A model generated the notes under the pieces. It had not been told where the DNA came from. It saw only the letters and a list, made by a program, of their open reading frames with translations, and made no database searches. Below, piece after piece: positions 9,101 through 16,949 of a DNA stretch of 64,000 nucleotides; within the stretch, counting starts at the first letter, position 1; the number at the start of each line of letters is the position of its first letter. The DNA is from Chitinivibrionales bacterium. Lineage in GTDB: Bacteria > Fibrobacterota > Chitinivibrionia > Chitinivibrionales > JANQEN01. A program made the position numbers and the translations under genes. The stretch spans positions 1 through 64,000 of the forward strand of contig JANQEN010000055.1 in assembly GCA_028278335.1 (NCBI GenBank). The letters are read 5' to 3'.

Positions 9101-9286
9101 GGGCCCTTTGCTGTATGGGGCAAAGTCACCGAAGAGTGGGACGCCTACACTGTGGAAGCACACCGTATCAGTGCGGTCCAGTGGTCGCCAGCCCAGATGG
9201 ATTTTGAGCGTGCCTCAAAACAACTCAAAAGCTCCTACACCGAGCAGTTTACTTATAGGGATATCGGTAATGAGATCGCCGCATAA
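6137..9286 (+). CDS. dnaE2: Error-prone DNA polymerase III alpha subunit (DnaE2/ImuC type)
   Basis: A 1049-residue C-family polymerase, shorter than replicative DnaE1 (~1160) and typical of DnaE2. It starts with the PHP domain (YVSLHTHSVFSFHAG; ALTDRDRM). The palm carries the catalytic acidic cluster PPDADLDFGW (D372, D374) and the third Asp in LIKFDILG (D512), so polymerase activity should be intact. A C-terminal OB-fold region (TIKIFGWPITQRSHVIT) follows. DnaE2 performs translesion synthesis with ImuB in SOS mutagenesis. Start: the frame is open back into lexA, but homology begins at ATG 6137, 19 nt after the lexA stop with a weak AAAGAG upstream. It overlaps the imuB start by 17 nt, indicating co-transcription. 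Confidence 0.92.
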   Translation: MNYVSLHTHSVFSFHAGVATVQQLVSQAQTLGMKALALTDRDRMSGLILFYQACKRAGIKPILGVELTEPGKPNEHIVILAKNEQGYRDLCSLITQRHVDDSFSFAKIFSAPWNNFVLFTNFPHLFELLAQSPNRKHLLGELINNAPLTRSRSRAIEALAVRYHVPLIASNNAYFLEQKEWETHKILAAIGLNSTLTRLKPEEYASQRAYLRSSVEMERLFPHHLHALTMTETVARACTVDLSLGTWILPKIDVPPHYTPETWLRKLAWEGCKREYAHRPTYEQAKKIQRRELTVIEKLGYASYFLFVKDIRDWANEHFRGGYRRPKDCSILRGSAANSITFFNLGVSDLDPIKYDLYFERFLNEDRASPPDADLDFGWDEREEVLDFIIKQWGQERVAITCTTNHFRRKAAFRETAKVFGYSEEQITKILKSHKTVTRQIVDDEIRMILHKAQQIQGKPRFLGQHPGGVLITNEPITTRVACEYSGGPKNRIITQIDMHNGIDELGLIKFDILGNGSLSVLRDTLGQLSQQGLTDPQVYDLDKCYQDARVQEIIKNGRTKGIFYIESPAQTRLNKKAQARTFEEITITSSLIRPAGATYTSRYVERERKAKRGIQDWDFLHPSLIPILKRTHDVCAFQEDITKICHQVAGLSYKKADKIRKLMNSLHEGILTPEEYHYTAEEFLRGCMINNGLTQKQALELWERVSSFTGFSFCKSHSASYAQLSFQCTYLKAHYPAQFLAAVISNRHGFYTPNVYLDEARRWGVRILPMGINESKETYYGKHHWIRPGFMHVRSLSAKSIAAITALRDQGGPYRNLADFIKRTPTKRSEIENLILVGAFDGFGMSQPELLFLLDGIYGKLRPETPDLFASDPVLKRHGPQPGLSNYTLTERCLNELKLLGFMLSGNILDILDLHPEAKDTVPAQEIHNHVGRTIKIFGWPITQRSHVITHNKRLMKFITLEDKTECVDVVLWPEVVDTYADVLTFGGPFAVWGKVTEEWDAYTVEAHRISAVQWSPAQMDFERASKQLKSSYTEQFTYRDIGNEIAA

Positions 9287-10457
9287 ACCGCTCTACCTCT
9301 GTGTCTTTGCAGAGCACTTCTGTGCTCAGGCTCTGGGGGTTTACAATCCTCGCTACTGGAAGCGTCCCTTTGTGGTTGCCCGCCAACAGCAGCAGAGCCA
9401 TAGAAGCGTGGCTATTGCCTGTTCATCGCAGGCGCGCCGCCTGGGTATCCAGTGCGGCATGCCGATCTTTATTGTCAAGCGCCGGTTTCCCCAGGTAACC
9501 GTGATCATGCCGCAGCCAGACATTGAAAAGAGCCTCGATTTAGAGATGCAACGACTCCTCAATCGATACACACCACTCTGCACTACCAAAAGACGGGGTC
9601 TGTGGCTTGCCGATCTCTCTGGTACGCCACTATCACGGGGCAGTACAGCATGGGACATGGCACGCCACGTTCAGCATGACATCACCTATTCTTTAGGCCT
9701 TATGGAGTGCGCCATTGGCATTGCCAGCTCTCAACTACAGGCCCAAGTACTGGCAAAAACCAGCGCACCCAATGGGTATACGGTCTATACCAATGGAAAA
9801 GAGGCTCTTCAGTTTGCAGGTCTAAGCCCATCTCTTCTCCCAGGACTCTCAGGGCAATCCCGAGAGCGCATAAAAAAATATGGCCTTAAAACGATTGGTC
9901 AGATTCGTCTGTTGAGCAAAGAGGCGCTTCTTGTTCGCTTTGGCAAAGAGGGAGAAAAGATATACGCACTGGTAAACGGCTTTGATCTTCCGCAAAAGCC
10001 ACAATCAAATCTGAAACTCCAGGCACAGGCTCCCTTAACAAAGGACATCAATGCCATGGACCTGCTTACCCAGAAAGTCCGCTACACTGCTGACAAGCTC
10101 TGCTATCAGATCAAACAGTACGATCAATCTATTTCCCGATTTACGCTCTCGCTCCTCTATTCCGATAACAAACGGGTGCAAAAAACTATTGCCCTACCGG
10201 GACCAACAAACAATTTTTTTACTATAGCCAATGCTGCGGAGCAGGCATTTCATGAGCTCTACACAAGAAGGATCGCCATAAAGTCAATGCAACTTCACAG
10301 CAGTAGGCCAACGAAGAACTCCGGCCAGGTAGATCTCTTCGAAAGTGCCCAAGATCATAAACAGCAGGCCTTGAGCCGGGCGATCACTACGATCAGAGGT
10401 CGCCTCTCCTTTGACAAGCTTTTAAGCGCATCCATGTTTGAGGTATCACAGCTATGA
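9270..10457 (+). CDS. imuB: ImuB-like Y-family polymerase homologue, catalytically degenerate
   Basis: A 395-residue Y-family protein. The fold is recognisable (PLYLCVFAEHF, SQARRLGIQCGMPI, helix-hairpin-helix around LPGLSGQSRERIKKYGLKTIG, then a little-finger domain), but the catalytic carboxylates are gone. The usual DxD of strand 1 is V-F-A-E (residues 12-15), and the later D-E pair is replaced by K-R-R-G (about 107-110). This is the hallmark of ImuB, which acts as a scaffold between DnaE2 and the beta clamp. A clamp-binding motif, QVDLF (residues 353-357), sits near the C-terminus, as in ImuB. Start ATG 9270 overlaps dnaE2 by 17 nt; the stop overlaps the next gene as ATGA. An active DinB is unlikely given the lost residues. 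Confidence 0.85.
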   Translation: MRSPHKPLYLCVFAEHFCAQALGVYNPRYWKRPFVVARQQQQSHRSVAIACSSQARRLGIQCGMPIFIVKRRFPQVTVIMPQPDIEKSLDLEMQRLLNRYTPLCTTKRRGLWLADLSGTPLSRGSTAWDMARHVQHDITYSLGLMECAIGIASSQLQAQVLAKTSAPNGYTVYTNGKEALQFAGLSPSLLPGLSGQSRERIKKYGLKTIGQIRLLSKEALLVRFGKEGEKIYALVNGFDLPQKPQSNLKLQAQAPLTKDINAMDLLTQKVRYTADKLCYQIKQYDQSISRFTLSLLYSDNKRVQKTIALPGPTNNFFTIANAAEQAFHELYTRRIAIKSMQLHSSRPTKNSGQVDLFESAQDHKQQALSRAITTIRGRLSFDKLLSASMFEVSQL

Positions 10458-11419
10458 GCCAGCTTTCACTTGACATAGGTAAACGACCAGCATGGGACCC
10501 CATTGAAAAGCCACCAGATCTGAGTAAAAGCAATATCTATGTGGGTACCTCAGGCTACTACTTTGATGACTGGCTTAGTCGATTTAATCCGCCCAAACTT
10601 ACCAAGCGACAACAACAGTATACAAGTAAAGAGGAAATCGAGGACCAAGATCGATTACGTTTTTATCAGAAATACTTCTCCTTTGTGGAGATCAATGCTA
10701 CCTTCTATAAGCTGCCGGTGTTGCAGAGCTTTATGGACATAGAAAACAGAAGCAAGCCAGGTATGCTCTATGCGATCAAAGCGCATCGAGATATTTCTCA
10801 TCCCACCCTATGGCAAAAAGATCGTGGTCAGACGCTCATGCGTCACCATATGCACGCGGTTGCACCTCTTTTAGATACGGGTCGATTTTATAGTTTCCTT
10901 ATTCAACTTGATGATCGTACCTATCGTACGCAGGAGCGCCTTGATTACCTGTTAGCTGTGGGGAGTGAGGCTACCAAGCATCGGGTTGATGTGCACATCG
11001 AATTTCGACATGTCAGTTGGCATACCCAGGCAGTTCTACAATCACTCAAGGATAATGGTATTGGTATCTGCAATACTGATATCCCACCGATTGGTCACGA
11101 GTTTCCGCTTAAAGCCTATGCCACAACTGACAAGGGATATGTACGGTATAGTGGTTTAAACAAGGAAAACTGGTATCCCAAGGGAAAGCTAAAAACAGCT
11201 AAGGAGCGCACTGCAAGCAGAAATGCTCGATATGATTATCATTACACTCCCAAAGAGATGGAGGAGCGCGTCGCTGGTCAGATGACCTTGCGCAGCAAAA
11301 CCAGAAATATTGCTATAGCCTTTAACAACCATTTTCAGATCAAGGCTATTCGTAATGCCATACAGAATTTAAAGTTACTTAAAGAGCGATTGGAGCAATT
11401 GCTTGAGGAAGGTGTGTAA
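10454..11419 (+). CDS. DUF72 (YecE-like) family protein in the SOS cassette
   Basis: A 321-residue DUF72 protein, a TIM-barrel-like family of unknown function. Recognisable blocks: IYVGTSGYYFDDW (start of the family), RLRFYQKYFSFVEINATFYKLP, YAIKAHRDISH, HIEFRHVSW and YVRYSGLN, with a C-terminal AFNNHFQIKAIRNA. The N-terminus MSQLSLDI resembles a beta-clamp-binding pentapeptide (QLSLD versus QLxLF), which may link it to the polymerases; that is inference. It starts inside the imuB stop codon (ATGA overlap), so it is translationally coupled. It occupies the place where many mutasome operons carry imuA. Its stop is 1 nt from the convergent tRNA gene. Confidence 0.88.
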   Translation: MSQLSLDIGKRPAWDPIEKPPDLSKSNIYVGTSGYYFDDWLSRFNPPKLTKRQQQYTSKEEIEDQDRLRFYQKYFSFVEINATFYKLPVLQSFMDIENRSKPGMLYAIKAHRDISHPTLWQKDRGQTLMRHHMHAVAPLLDTGRFYSFLIQLDDRTYRTQERLDYLLAVGSEATKHRVDVHIEFRHVSWHTQAVLQSLKDNGIGICNTDIPPIGHEFPLKAYATTDKGYVRYSGLNKENWYPKGKLKTAKERTASRNARYDYHYTPKEMEERVAGQMTLRSKTRNIAIAFNNHFQIKAIRNAIQNLKLLKERLEQLLEEGV

Positions 11420-11420
11420 A

Positions 11421-11494
11421 TGCCCCCAGCGCGATTCGAACACGCGACACCAGGTTTAGGAAACCTGTGCTCTATCCTACTGAGCTATGAGGGC
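11421..11494 (-). tRNA. tRNA-Arg (anticodon CCT)
   Basis: A full cloverleaf on the minus strand. Acceptor stem: GCCCTCA pairs with TGGGGGC (one G-T pair). D arm: GCTC/GAGC. Anticodon stem: CAGGT/ACCTG with loop TTCCTAA, giving anticodon CCT for AGG codons. T arm: GCGTG-TTCGAAT-CGCGC. It is 74 nt without an encoded CCA. It abuts the 3' end of the DUF72 gene on the opposite strand. Confidence 0.95.
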
Positions 11495-11594
11495 ATAATA
11501 GTGGCATAAATATAGCATTTTCTTTAATACTTGGCAAACAACAAATACTGTGGTGACAATCAAGAGTAAAGAAATATACATGTAATGAAATAAA

Positions 11595-11625
11595 AAAAAG
11601 TTCCCGTTAAAACGAGAACTTTTTT
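11595..11625 (-). terminator. Rho-independent terminator (both strands possible)
   Basis: AAAAAGTTC and GAACTTTTT arms with an imperfect CG/CG inner pair around a TTAAAA loop. It lies 37 nt past the stop of the outer-membrane protein gene ending at 11662. Confidence 0.75.
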
Positions 11626-11661
11626 ATATGCAAATAACTTTGTGTCTAGGTGTGCAAGAAC

Positions 11662-13134
11662 TTAGTCTTTACGTCCAAAATCAAGGGTCCATGAGGCCAT
11701 AGCTGCACTGGGACCGGTGATAGTTCCATTGGTCCAAGTTAAGATATCACAACTGATATCAAAAACGCCCCGTCTACCATTTAGGCCAAAACCTGTGGAT
11801 ACTTTAAGACCCTTTCCATTTTCAGGATCACCAGGTTTAAAATTTGTAGACCAAGGAAAACGAATATCCTCATTAAAATTAGTTGTGTCACCATTATCAT
11901 TAATGAATTCATTTTGCTTATAACGCATTAATTCACCAAAAAGAGTATACTTTAAACCGAATCTAGGTTTAAACTCCTCAAAACACCAGAATCCCTGAAC
12001 TGTTGCTTCTGCACCAAAACGAAGCTTATGGGTCATATAAATCCGTGTACTATCCTGCAAATAGTCCTCATGAGAAGGAGCATAGGTTTGCATGGTTCCA
12101 CTGTACTCTACTGACATAAGCATATCATCACCAAACAGAGGTTGCAATCCGATCCAAAGATCATTGTAAGTTGTATTAAAAGCAAATGTATTATACTTAC
12201 TGGTCTTGGTTGAGTATTGTTCTGCGCCACTGGATGATAGTGTCGCACTATCGATTACCATATCTCTACTAAACCGAAACTTTTCATTTTTATACCAGTA
12301 ACCAACAATCCAGAAAAGCTTTTCCTGAACAGTGCCAGAAACCTTTGATCCAATTCTTAAAAACAGGTTCTCTCCAAAGCTTGTGTGGGCTGATTTATCC
12401 TCACCAGAAACCAGCATCCCATCATCAGAAACATCGTGATTTGTTGCTTTTAATTTTGAAACCAGATCAGATTTCTCAGTTCTCTCTAAGCTGGGGATAA
12501 ACATGCGGAATTCAGGATTAATTTTAATTGGACCAGCCCAAATGCGAGCATCAGCAATAAGACCAAGGCCAAAATATTTACTATACACTGATGAATCGTA
12601 GGCTAGTGTGTTGGTTCCACCACTGTGCCGATAAAAGAATTGATTTTCATGTTTTGAATCATGTTTTGATGCTTCCATGTAAGTACCAACACCACCAGTA
12701 AAGTTATCACCAAACTTGAAACCTAAATTCACGTGAGGGATGTCAGGAAAAAAGCGTCCTGTACCAGTACTACCAAAGTTTTCATTAAATTTCGCCTGCT
12801 CAATTGCAATTTTATAAAAGGAGCCAGACAAAGCTTTTCTGTTATTAAAGCTAATACCTAAAAAGGTATGTTCCCCAAAGGACTTAATAGCGATAATCGA
12901 TCCATAGGCTTTACCAATTCCCTCAATATCTTTGATAATAGCTGATGCTTGAACTCGATCAGCCCAGCGATAAAGATAACTTGGTTTTCCTATAGTCCAT
13001 CCGATATCAGCAGGTGTTCCAATACCACCCATACCATCCAAACGCGCATTAACACCTTCGATATTTTGGGCAACCGCTGTAAAGCTTAGTGCACAAACAA
13101 CAATCCCTGCAGCTGCAATAAACCTTTTAATCAT
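11662..13134 (-). CDS. Putative outer-membrane beta-barrel protein (paralogue 1 of 3)
   Basis: 490 residues. Signal peptide residues 1-22 (MIKRFIAAAGIVVCALSFTA, cleaved before QN). The mature N-terminus NIEGVNARLDGMGGIG and the C-terminus SWTLDFGRKD are shared with the proteins at 29169-30647 and 30800-32260. The body is an alternating aromatic/polar, Gly-rich pattern with repeated FGLKF/FKFGDNF strands, as in FadL- or PorV-like barrels. Strong SD (GGAGGGAGG). It is monocistronic, with its own terminator, downstream of the acyP end of the ruv run. Ligand or role cannot be read. A T9SS-associated or transport barrel is possible. Confidence 0.7.
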   Translation of the reverse strand: MIKRFIAAAGIVVCALSFTAVAQNIEGVNARLDGMGGIGTPADIGWTIGKPSYLYRWADRVQASAIIKDIEGIGKAYGSIIAIKSFGEHTFLGISFNNRKALSGSFYKIAIEQAKFNENFGSTGTGRFFPDIPHVNLGFKFGDNFTGGVGTYMEASKHDSKHENQFFYRHSGGTNTLAYDSSVYSKYFGLGLIADARIWAGPIKINPEFRMFIPSLERTEKSDLVSKLKATNHDVSDDGMLVSGEDKSAHTSFGENLFLRIGSKVSGTVQEKLFWIVGYWYKNEKFRFSRDMVIDSATLSSSGAEQYSTKTSKYNTFAFNTTYNDLWIGLQPLFGDDMLMSVEYSGTMQTYAPSHEDYLQDSTRIYMTHKLRFGAEATVQGFWCFEEFKPRFGLKYTLFGELMRYKQNEFINDNGDTTNFNEDIRFPWSTNFKPGDPENGKGLKVSTGFGLNGRRGVFDISCDILTWTNGTITGPSAAMASWTLDFGRKD

Positions 13135-13392
13135 TAAAACCCTCCCTCCTTAAGTAATGTTGGGTCAAATTTTTAAAATTTATGTTACAGAAGAAAATTA
13201 ACTTCTACCCCTTTTCACAACTCAATCTTAATAAAAAAACAACGAGATTAATATATATTGAGGAATGAAATGTTGGTACTGAATCCCCCCCTGCTGGTGA
13301 TTTACATATGTATGTTTCATTAAGATATAACAGGGAGCTAGTCTCCGGCAAGGAATCTCTCCCCTTCTTATGTATAATTTCTCTCATTTTTG

Positions 13393-13680
13393 TTAATAAT
13401 GGATTTTAAAGGCATTCTCATTACGGATTATCTCAATTTCACGGGATAATAATTCCGAAACCTGTCCAAAAAGAGGCCCTTTTTTTAATACCTTACAAAA
13501 CTGATCCAGCAATGCCTTTTTACCCTGGGCTTCAAGTTCAACATTCCCATTGGCACAATTACGCACCCATCCGGTAATACCAAAAACACGAGCATTCTCC
13601 TTGGAAAAAAAGCGATAGCCGACTCCTTGTACTCGCCCGGTAACAATAATTGAGAGTCGATGATCAGGTCTTTGACTCAT
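13393..13680 (-). CDS. acyP: Acylphosphatase
   Basis: A 95-residue acylphosphatase, hydrolysing carboxyl-phosphate bonds of acyl phosphates in the cytoplasm. The first signature GRVQGVGYRFF contains catalytic R23 and the second, GITGWVRNCANGNVELEAQG, contains N41, at the same numbers as the classical enzyme. Length is normal. It is the last gene of the run that begins at smpB, 39 nt after the DUF2905 gene. Confidence 0.95.
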   Translation of the reverse strand: MSQRPDHRLSIIVTGRVQGVGYRFFSKENARVFGITGWVRNCANGNVELEAQGKKALLDQFCKVLKKGPLFGQVSELLSREIEIIRNENAFKIHY

Positions 13681-13719
13681 GGGGCATTATGCTCCCTTGG
13701 CTGCTAAAATTTAAAGTGA

Positions 13720-13938
13720 TTATTTCCGTGAAAAAAAATTAATAATCAAGGTGACAACAACACTTATAAGGATACAGGTTGTAATGGGTATTGAAATCTT
13801 CACATTACTTTTTCCAAAATGTAAATCACCGGGTAGTTTACCAATGGGTATTTTATCACTCAGAAGAAAGAGCATACCTACAAAAGCAACAACAGCCCCA
13901 ACAACAATTAAAAAACGACCAATTTCCATCCACTGCAT
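13720..13938 (-). CDS. Small DUF2905-type membrane protein
   Basis: 72 residues with two hydrophobic helices (IGRFLIVVGAVVAFVGMLFLL and ISIPITTCILISVVVTLIINFF) separated by KIPIGKLPGDLHFGKSN, the conserved core of the DUF2905 family. The frame is open to 13971, but GAGGA lies 7 nt before ATG 13938, so the shorter start (MQWMEIGRFL) is used. It lies between ruvB and acyP. Function is unknown; co-occurrence with ruvB is common for this family as I recall it. Confidence 0.8.
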   Translation of the reverse strand: MQWMEIGRFLIVVGAVVAFVGMLFLLSDKIPIGKLPGDLHFGKSNVKISIPITTCILISVVVTLIINFFSRK

Positions 13939-13973
13939 ATGCGTTCCTCGATTGATTATCGCCAAAGCCATTC

Positions 13974-15035
13974 CTAGGGCGAATCAATACCACCAAATAG
14001 ATTGATCTGTGATTCCTCGGTTTTAGAACCTGGAACAGGTACATTAAAATAGGAGTAGGCTTTCTTAGTCACAGCCCGTCCCCGTGGTGTCCGCTTTAAA
14101 AATCCAGCCTGTATTAAGTAAGGCTCATAGACATCTTCTATGGTATCAGGTTCCTCTCCAACAACAACCGCAATATTGTTGATTCCCACAGGTCCACCAC
14201 CATAATGTTCAATAATTGTGGTAAGGATCTTCCGATCCATCTCATCCATACCACATTCATCAATACCAAGCATGGTCAACGTTTGCTTGACACAATCAAC
14301 AGTGATTATGCCGTTTCCCTTTACCTCTGCTACATCACGAGCTCTCCGCAACAGGCGGTTAACTACACGCGGCGTGCCTCGCGATCGCTTACCCAACTCC
14401 AAAGCAGCATCGGCTTCACAGGTAATGTTGAGAATCTTTGCAGAGCGCAGCGCTATAGCTTTAAGCTCCTTAGCAGCATAGTAATTCATCCTACCGGTAT
14501 AACCAAATCGAGCAAGCATGGGTGAGGTAATAAGTCCAGCACGGGTTGTCGCACCCACCAAAGTAAATTTTGAAAGTGGAATTCTGATCGCCCGGGCTGC
14601 CGGCCCTTCACCGGTCATGATATCAAAGACAAAATCCTCCATGGCAGGATAGAGCGACTCCTCAACAACACGATTGAGCCGATGAATTTCGTCAATAAAG
14701 AGAAGCTGCTTTTCAGAAAGGTTAGTGAGGTTTCCGGCAAGGTCACCCTTTTTCTCCAAAACTGGCCCAGAGGTAACACTGATTGTTACCCCTAATTCAT
14801 TGGCGAGGATCCGTGCTAGAGTTGTTTTTCCTAAGCCAGGAGGCCCACAAAAAAGAATGTGATCCAAAGGATCTCCTCGCTTTTTTGCAGCTGACACAAA
14901 GACAGCGAGGTTCTCTTTTAAACTCTCTTGACCAACAAAATCAGAGAAGCGCTGTGGACGGAGGGTAAGATCATACTCTCGGTCCTCATCCTTGAGGGAG
15001 CCCGAAAAGAGACGTTTTTTATCTTCAGGGTTCAT
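13974..15035 (-). CDS. ruvB: Holliday junction branch-migration ATPase RuvB
   Basis: 353 residues, the AAA+ motor of RuvABC. Walker A GPPGLGKTT, Walker B LLFIDEIHR, sensor-1 region TLVGATTRAG and the family signature LRPQRFSDFVGQ are present, with a C-terminal winged helix (LKRTPRGRAVTKKAY). The SD AGGTGAT lies inside the ruvA 3' end, and ruvA ends 3 nt before the start, so the two are coupled. The catalytic residues are all present. Confidence 0.98.
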   Translation of the reverse strand: MNPEDKKRLFSGSLKDEDREYDLTLRPQRFSDFVGQESLKENLAVFVSAAKKRGDPLDHILFCGPPGLGKTTLARILANELGVTISVTSGPVLEKKGDLAGNLTNLSEKQLLFIDEIHRLNRVVEESLYPAMEDFVFDIMTGEGPAARAIRIPLSKFTLVGATTRAGLITSPMLARFGYTGRMNYYAAKELKAIALRSAKILNITCEADAALELGKRSRGTPRVVNRLLRRARDVAEVKGNGIITVDCVKQTLTMLGIDECGMDEMDRKILTTIIEHYGGGPVGINNIAVVVGEEPDTIEDVYEPYLIQAGFLKRTPRGRAVTKKAYSYFNVPVPGSKTEESQINLFGGIDSP

Positions 15036-15038
15036 CGT

Positions 15039-15647
15039 TTATATCACCTGTAGCGCTTTTTTAATCCACTCTTCAACAGAGGCTTCTGGTTCAATTATCT
15101 GTTCAACTCGACTAATGGCTTGCACAACCTGAGATTCATTATACCCAAGTGCGATCATTGCAGCATAGGCATCATCGCGAAGCGAGGGTGACTTACCCTT
15201 TCCCATCGCTGCCTGAGTAGCTATTGTATCCTGTTGTAGATCGCCCATAGAGATCTTTCCCTTTAACTCTAACACCAAACGCTGCGCTGTTTTTGGGCCA
15301 ATACCAGAGACAGCCTTAAACCGCGAAGCATCGCCGGTTTGAATTGAATAGAGTATATCGTCAACAGAAAGTCCGGATAGTACACTAAGTGCTACTTTAG
15401 GCCCTACCTTGCTTATTGAGATAAGCTGTCTAAATAACTCTCGTTCTGCCTTTGTCAAGAATCCATACAATCGTTGTATATCTTCGCGAACATGAAAATG
15501 GGTAAAGAGTCTTGCTTGCTCACCCTTTGTTGGCATAGCTTCAGTTGACGAGAGAGGCGAAAAGATCTCAAATCCTAATCCATTGACATCAAGGATTACG
15601 CATTCCCCAGCAACTTCTTCCACCAAACCTTGAATATACTCGTACAT
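15039..15647 (-). CDS. ruvA: Holliday junction DNA helicase subunit RuvA
   Basis: 202 residues. Domain I is an OB fold (MYEYIQGLVEEVAGECVILD). Domain II carries two helix-hairpin-helix motifs (ISKVGPKVALSVLSG; VSGIGPKTAQRLVLELKGKI) that bind the four-way junction. Domain III is at the C-terminus (LGYNESQVVQAISRV) and contacts RuvB. It sits 12 nt downstream of ruvC and 3 nt upstream of ruvB. Confidence 0.98.
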   Translation of the reverse strand: MYEYIQGLVEEVAGECVILDVNGLGFEIFSPLSSTEAMPTKGEQARLFTHFHVREDIQRLYGFLTKAERELFRQLISISKVGPKVALSVLSGLSVDDILYSIQTGDASRFKAVSGIGPKTAQRLVLELKGKISMGDLQQDTIATQAAMGKGKSPSLRDDAYAAMIALGYNESQVVQAISRVEQIIEPEASVEEWIKKALQVI

Positions 15648-15659
15648 GACAAATCCCTT

Positions 15660-16142
15660 TTACCCTGAAAAACATTTATAATGATTAAATGCACAAATTG
15701 CGGTGGCAAGGGCATCAAATTCATCAGAACGAGTTTTGGTTTTCGATATACCTAAAATCATTTTCACCATATATTCCACTTGATCCTTTTGGGCATTACC
15801 ATTCCCAACAACCGCCTTTTTAATCTCCCGAGGTGTAAACTCCAATACCTGTGCGCCAATTTTTTGAGCAGCCAGAAGGGCAACACCGCGGGCATGCCCA
15901 AGGATCAAAGTTGTTTGTACATTCTTAGCATAAAAAGCCTGCTCAATACTTACACAGGAAGGTTGACACTCCCCCATGCGACATAGAAGACCATCATAAA
16001 TATTTTCCAGTTTTTCCGAGAGAGATGCCTTCTTGTCAATATTAATTACACCGGAGTCTTTATAGGTAAGCGTATTTCCCTCAGTAGCGATTACACCAAA
16101 TCCTGTGACAGCTGTTCCTGGGTCAATACCAAAAAATATCAC
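15660..16142 (-). CDS. ruvC: Crossover junction endodeoxyribonuclease RuvC
   Basis: 160 residues. RNase H-like nuclease with the acidic quartet visible: D in FGIDPGTAVTGFG, E in VSIEQAFYAKN, and the C-terminal SDEFDALATAICAF. The motif REIKKAVVGNGNAQKDQV is characteristic. It resolves Holliday junctions with RuvAB, encoded directly downstream. It follows yebC by 51 nt in the same run, an arrangement seen in many bacteria. Confidence 0.97.
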   Translation of the reverse strand: MIFFGIDPGTAVTGFGVIATEGNTLTYKDSGVINIDKKASLSEKLENIYDGLLCRMGECQPSCVSIEQAFYAKNVQTTLILGHARGVALLAAQKIGAQVLEFTPREIKKAVVGNGNAQKDQVEYMVKMILGISKTKTRSDEFDALATAICAFNHYKCFSG

Positions 16143-16193
16143 CGTTAGGTTACTTTCTCGTTACTCGTTATAGAGGCTATACACCAGATCTAA

Positions 16194-16943
16194 TTATCCT
16201 TCGAAGGCTTGAAGGTCCTCATCACTGATATCAAAGTTTCCATATACCTTTTGCGTGTCGTCAAGATCATCAAGCGTATTCATCAACCTAAGGACCTTTG
16301 CCACATCATCGCCGGTGACCTTAACACTATTTTCAGGAACTTTACTTAACTCTGCTGAGACAGTAGTTATACTCCCCTTCTCCAAGGCTTCTCGAACACT
16401 CTCATAGGCGTCAGGTGGAGTAGATATTTCAAAGACTTCTTCCTCTTCAACAATATCCTCTGCACCAGCCTCTAAAGCCACATCCATAAGGGTCTCTTCG
16501 TCAGCAGCTGACTTATCAACAACAAAAACCCCCTTTTCATGGAACATCCATTTTACTGAATTTGGGGAGCCCAAATTACCGCCAGCCTTAGAAATTGCAT
16601 GCTTGACTTCCGCAATAGTTCGATTTCTATTGTCAGTCAACGATTCAATGACAATGGCAACACCACCTGGAGCATAGGCCTCAAAGGTAATCTCTTCATA
16701 GGTAGTTCCTTCTAATTGACCGGTGCCTTTGGCAATAGCATTATCAATATTCTTATTGGGCATGTTATTACTTTTGGCTGTATTGACTGCTGCCCGTAAA
16801 CGAGGATTTGCATTAATATCACCACCCCCATCTCGGGCGGCAACGGTAATTTCTCGGATAAGGCGGCTAAAAAGCTTGCCCCTGGCAGCGTCAGCCTTTC
16901 CCTTCGCCCGTTTAATTGTTGCCCATTTTGAATGTCCAGACAT
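16194..16943 (-). CDS. yebC: YebC/PmpR family regulator
   Basis: 249 residues with the invariant N-terminus MSGHSKWATIKRAKGK, then ARGKLFSRLIREI and NPRLRAAVNTAK, and the acidic C-terminal domain (EDIVEEEEVFEI) of the family. Members act as transcriptional regulators (PmpR) or help ribosomes at difficult motifs; which applies here cannot be told. It sits between murI (6 nt) and ruvC (51 nt). Confidence 0.96.
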   Translation of the reverse strand: MSGHSKWATIKRAKGKADAARGKLFSRLIREITVAARDGGGDINANPRLRAAVNTAKSNNMPNKNIDNAIAKGTGQLEGTTYEEITFEAYAPGGVAIVIESLTDNRNRTIAEVKHAISKAGGNLGSPNSVKWMFHEKGVFVVDKSAADEETLMDVALEAGAEDIVEEEEVFEISTPPDAYESVREALEKGSITTVSAELSKVPENSVKVTGDDVAKVLRLMNTLDDLDDTQKVYGNFDISDEDLQAFEG

Positions 16944-16949
16944 ACTACC

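Noticed and set aside
9096-9269. Extended N-terminus of ImuB into dnaE2
   Set aside because: The Y-family fold begins at ATG 9270; upstream codons overlap dnaE2 in another frame.
13205-13387. 60-codon minus-strand frame between the outer-membrane protein and acyP genes
   Set aside because: No SD, no recognisable domain, low-complexity composition; probably chance in intergenic DNA.
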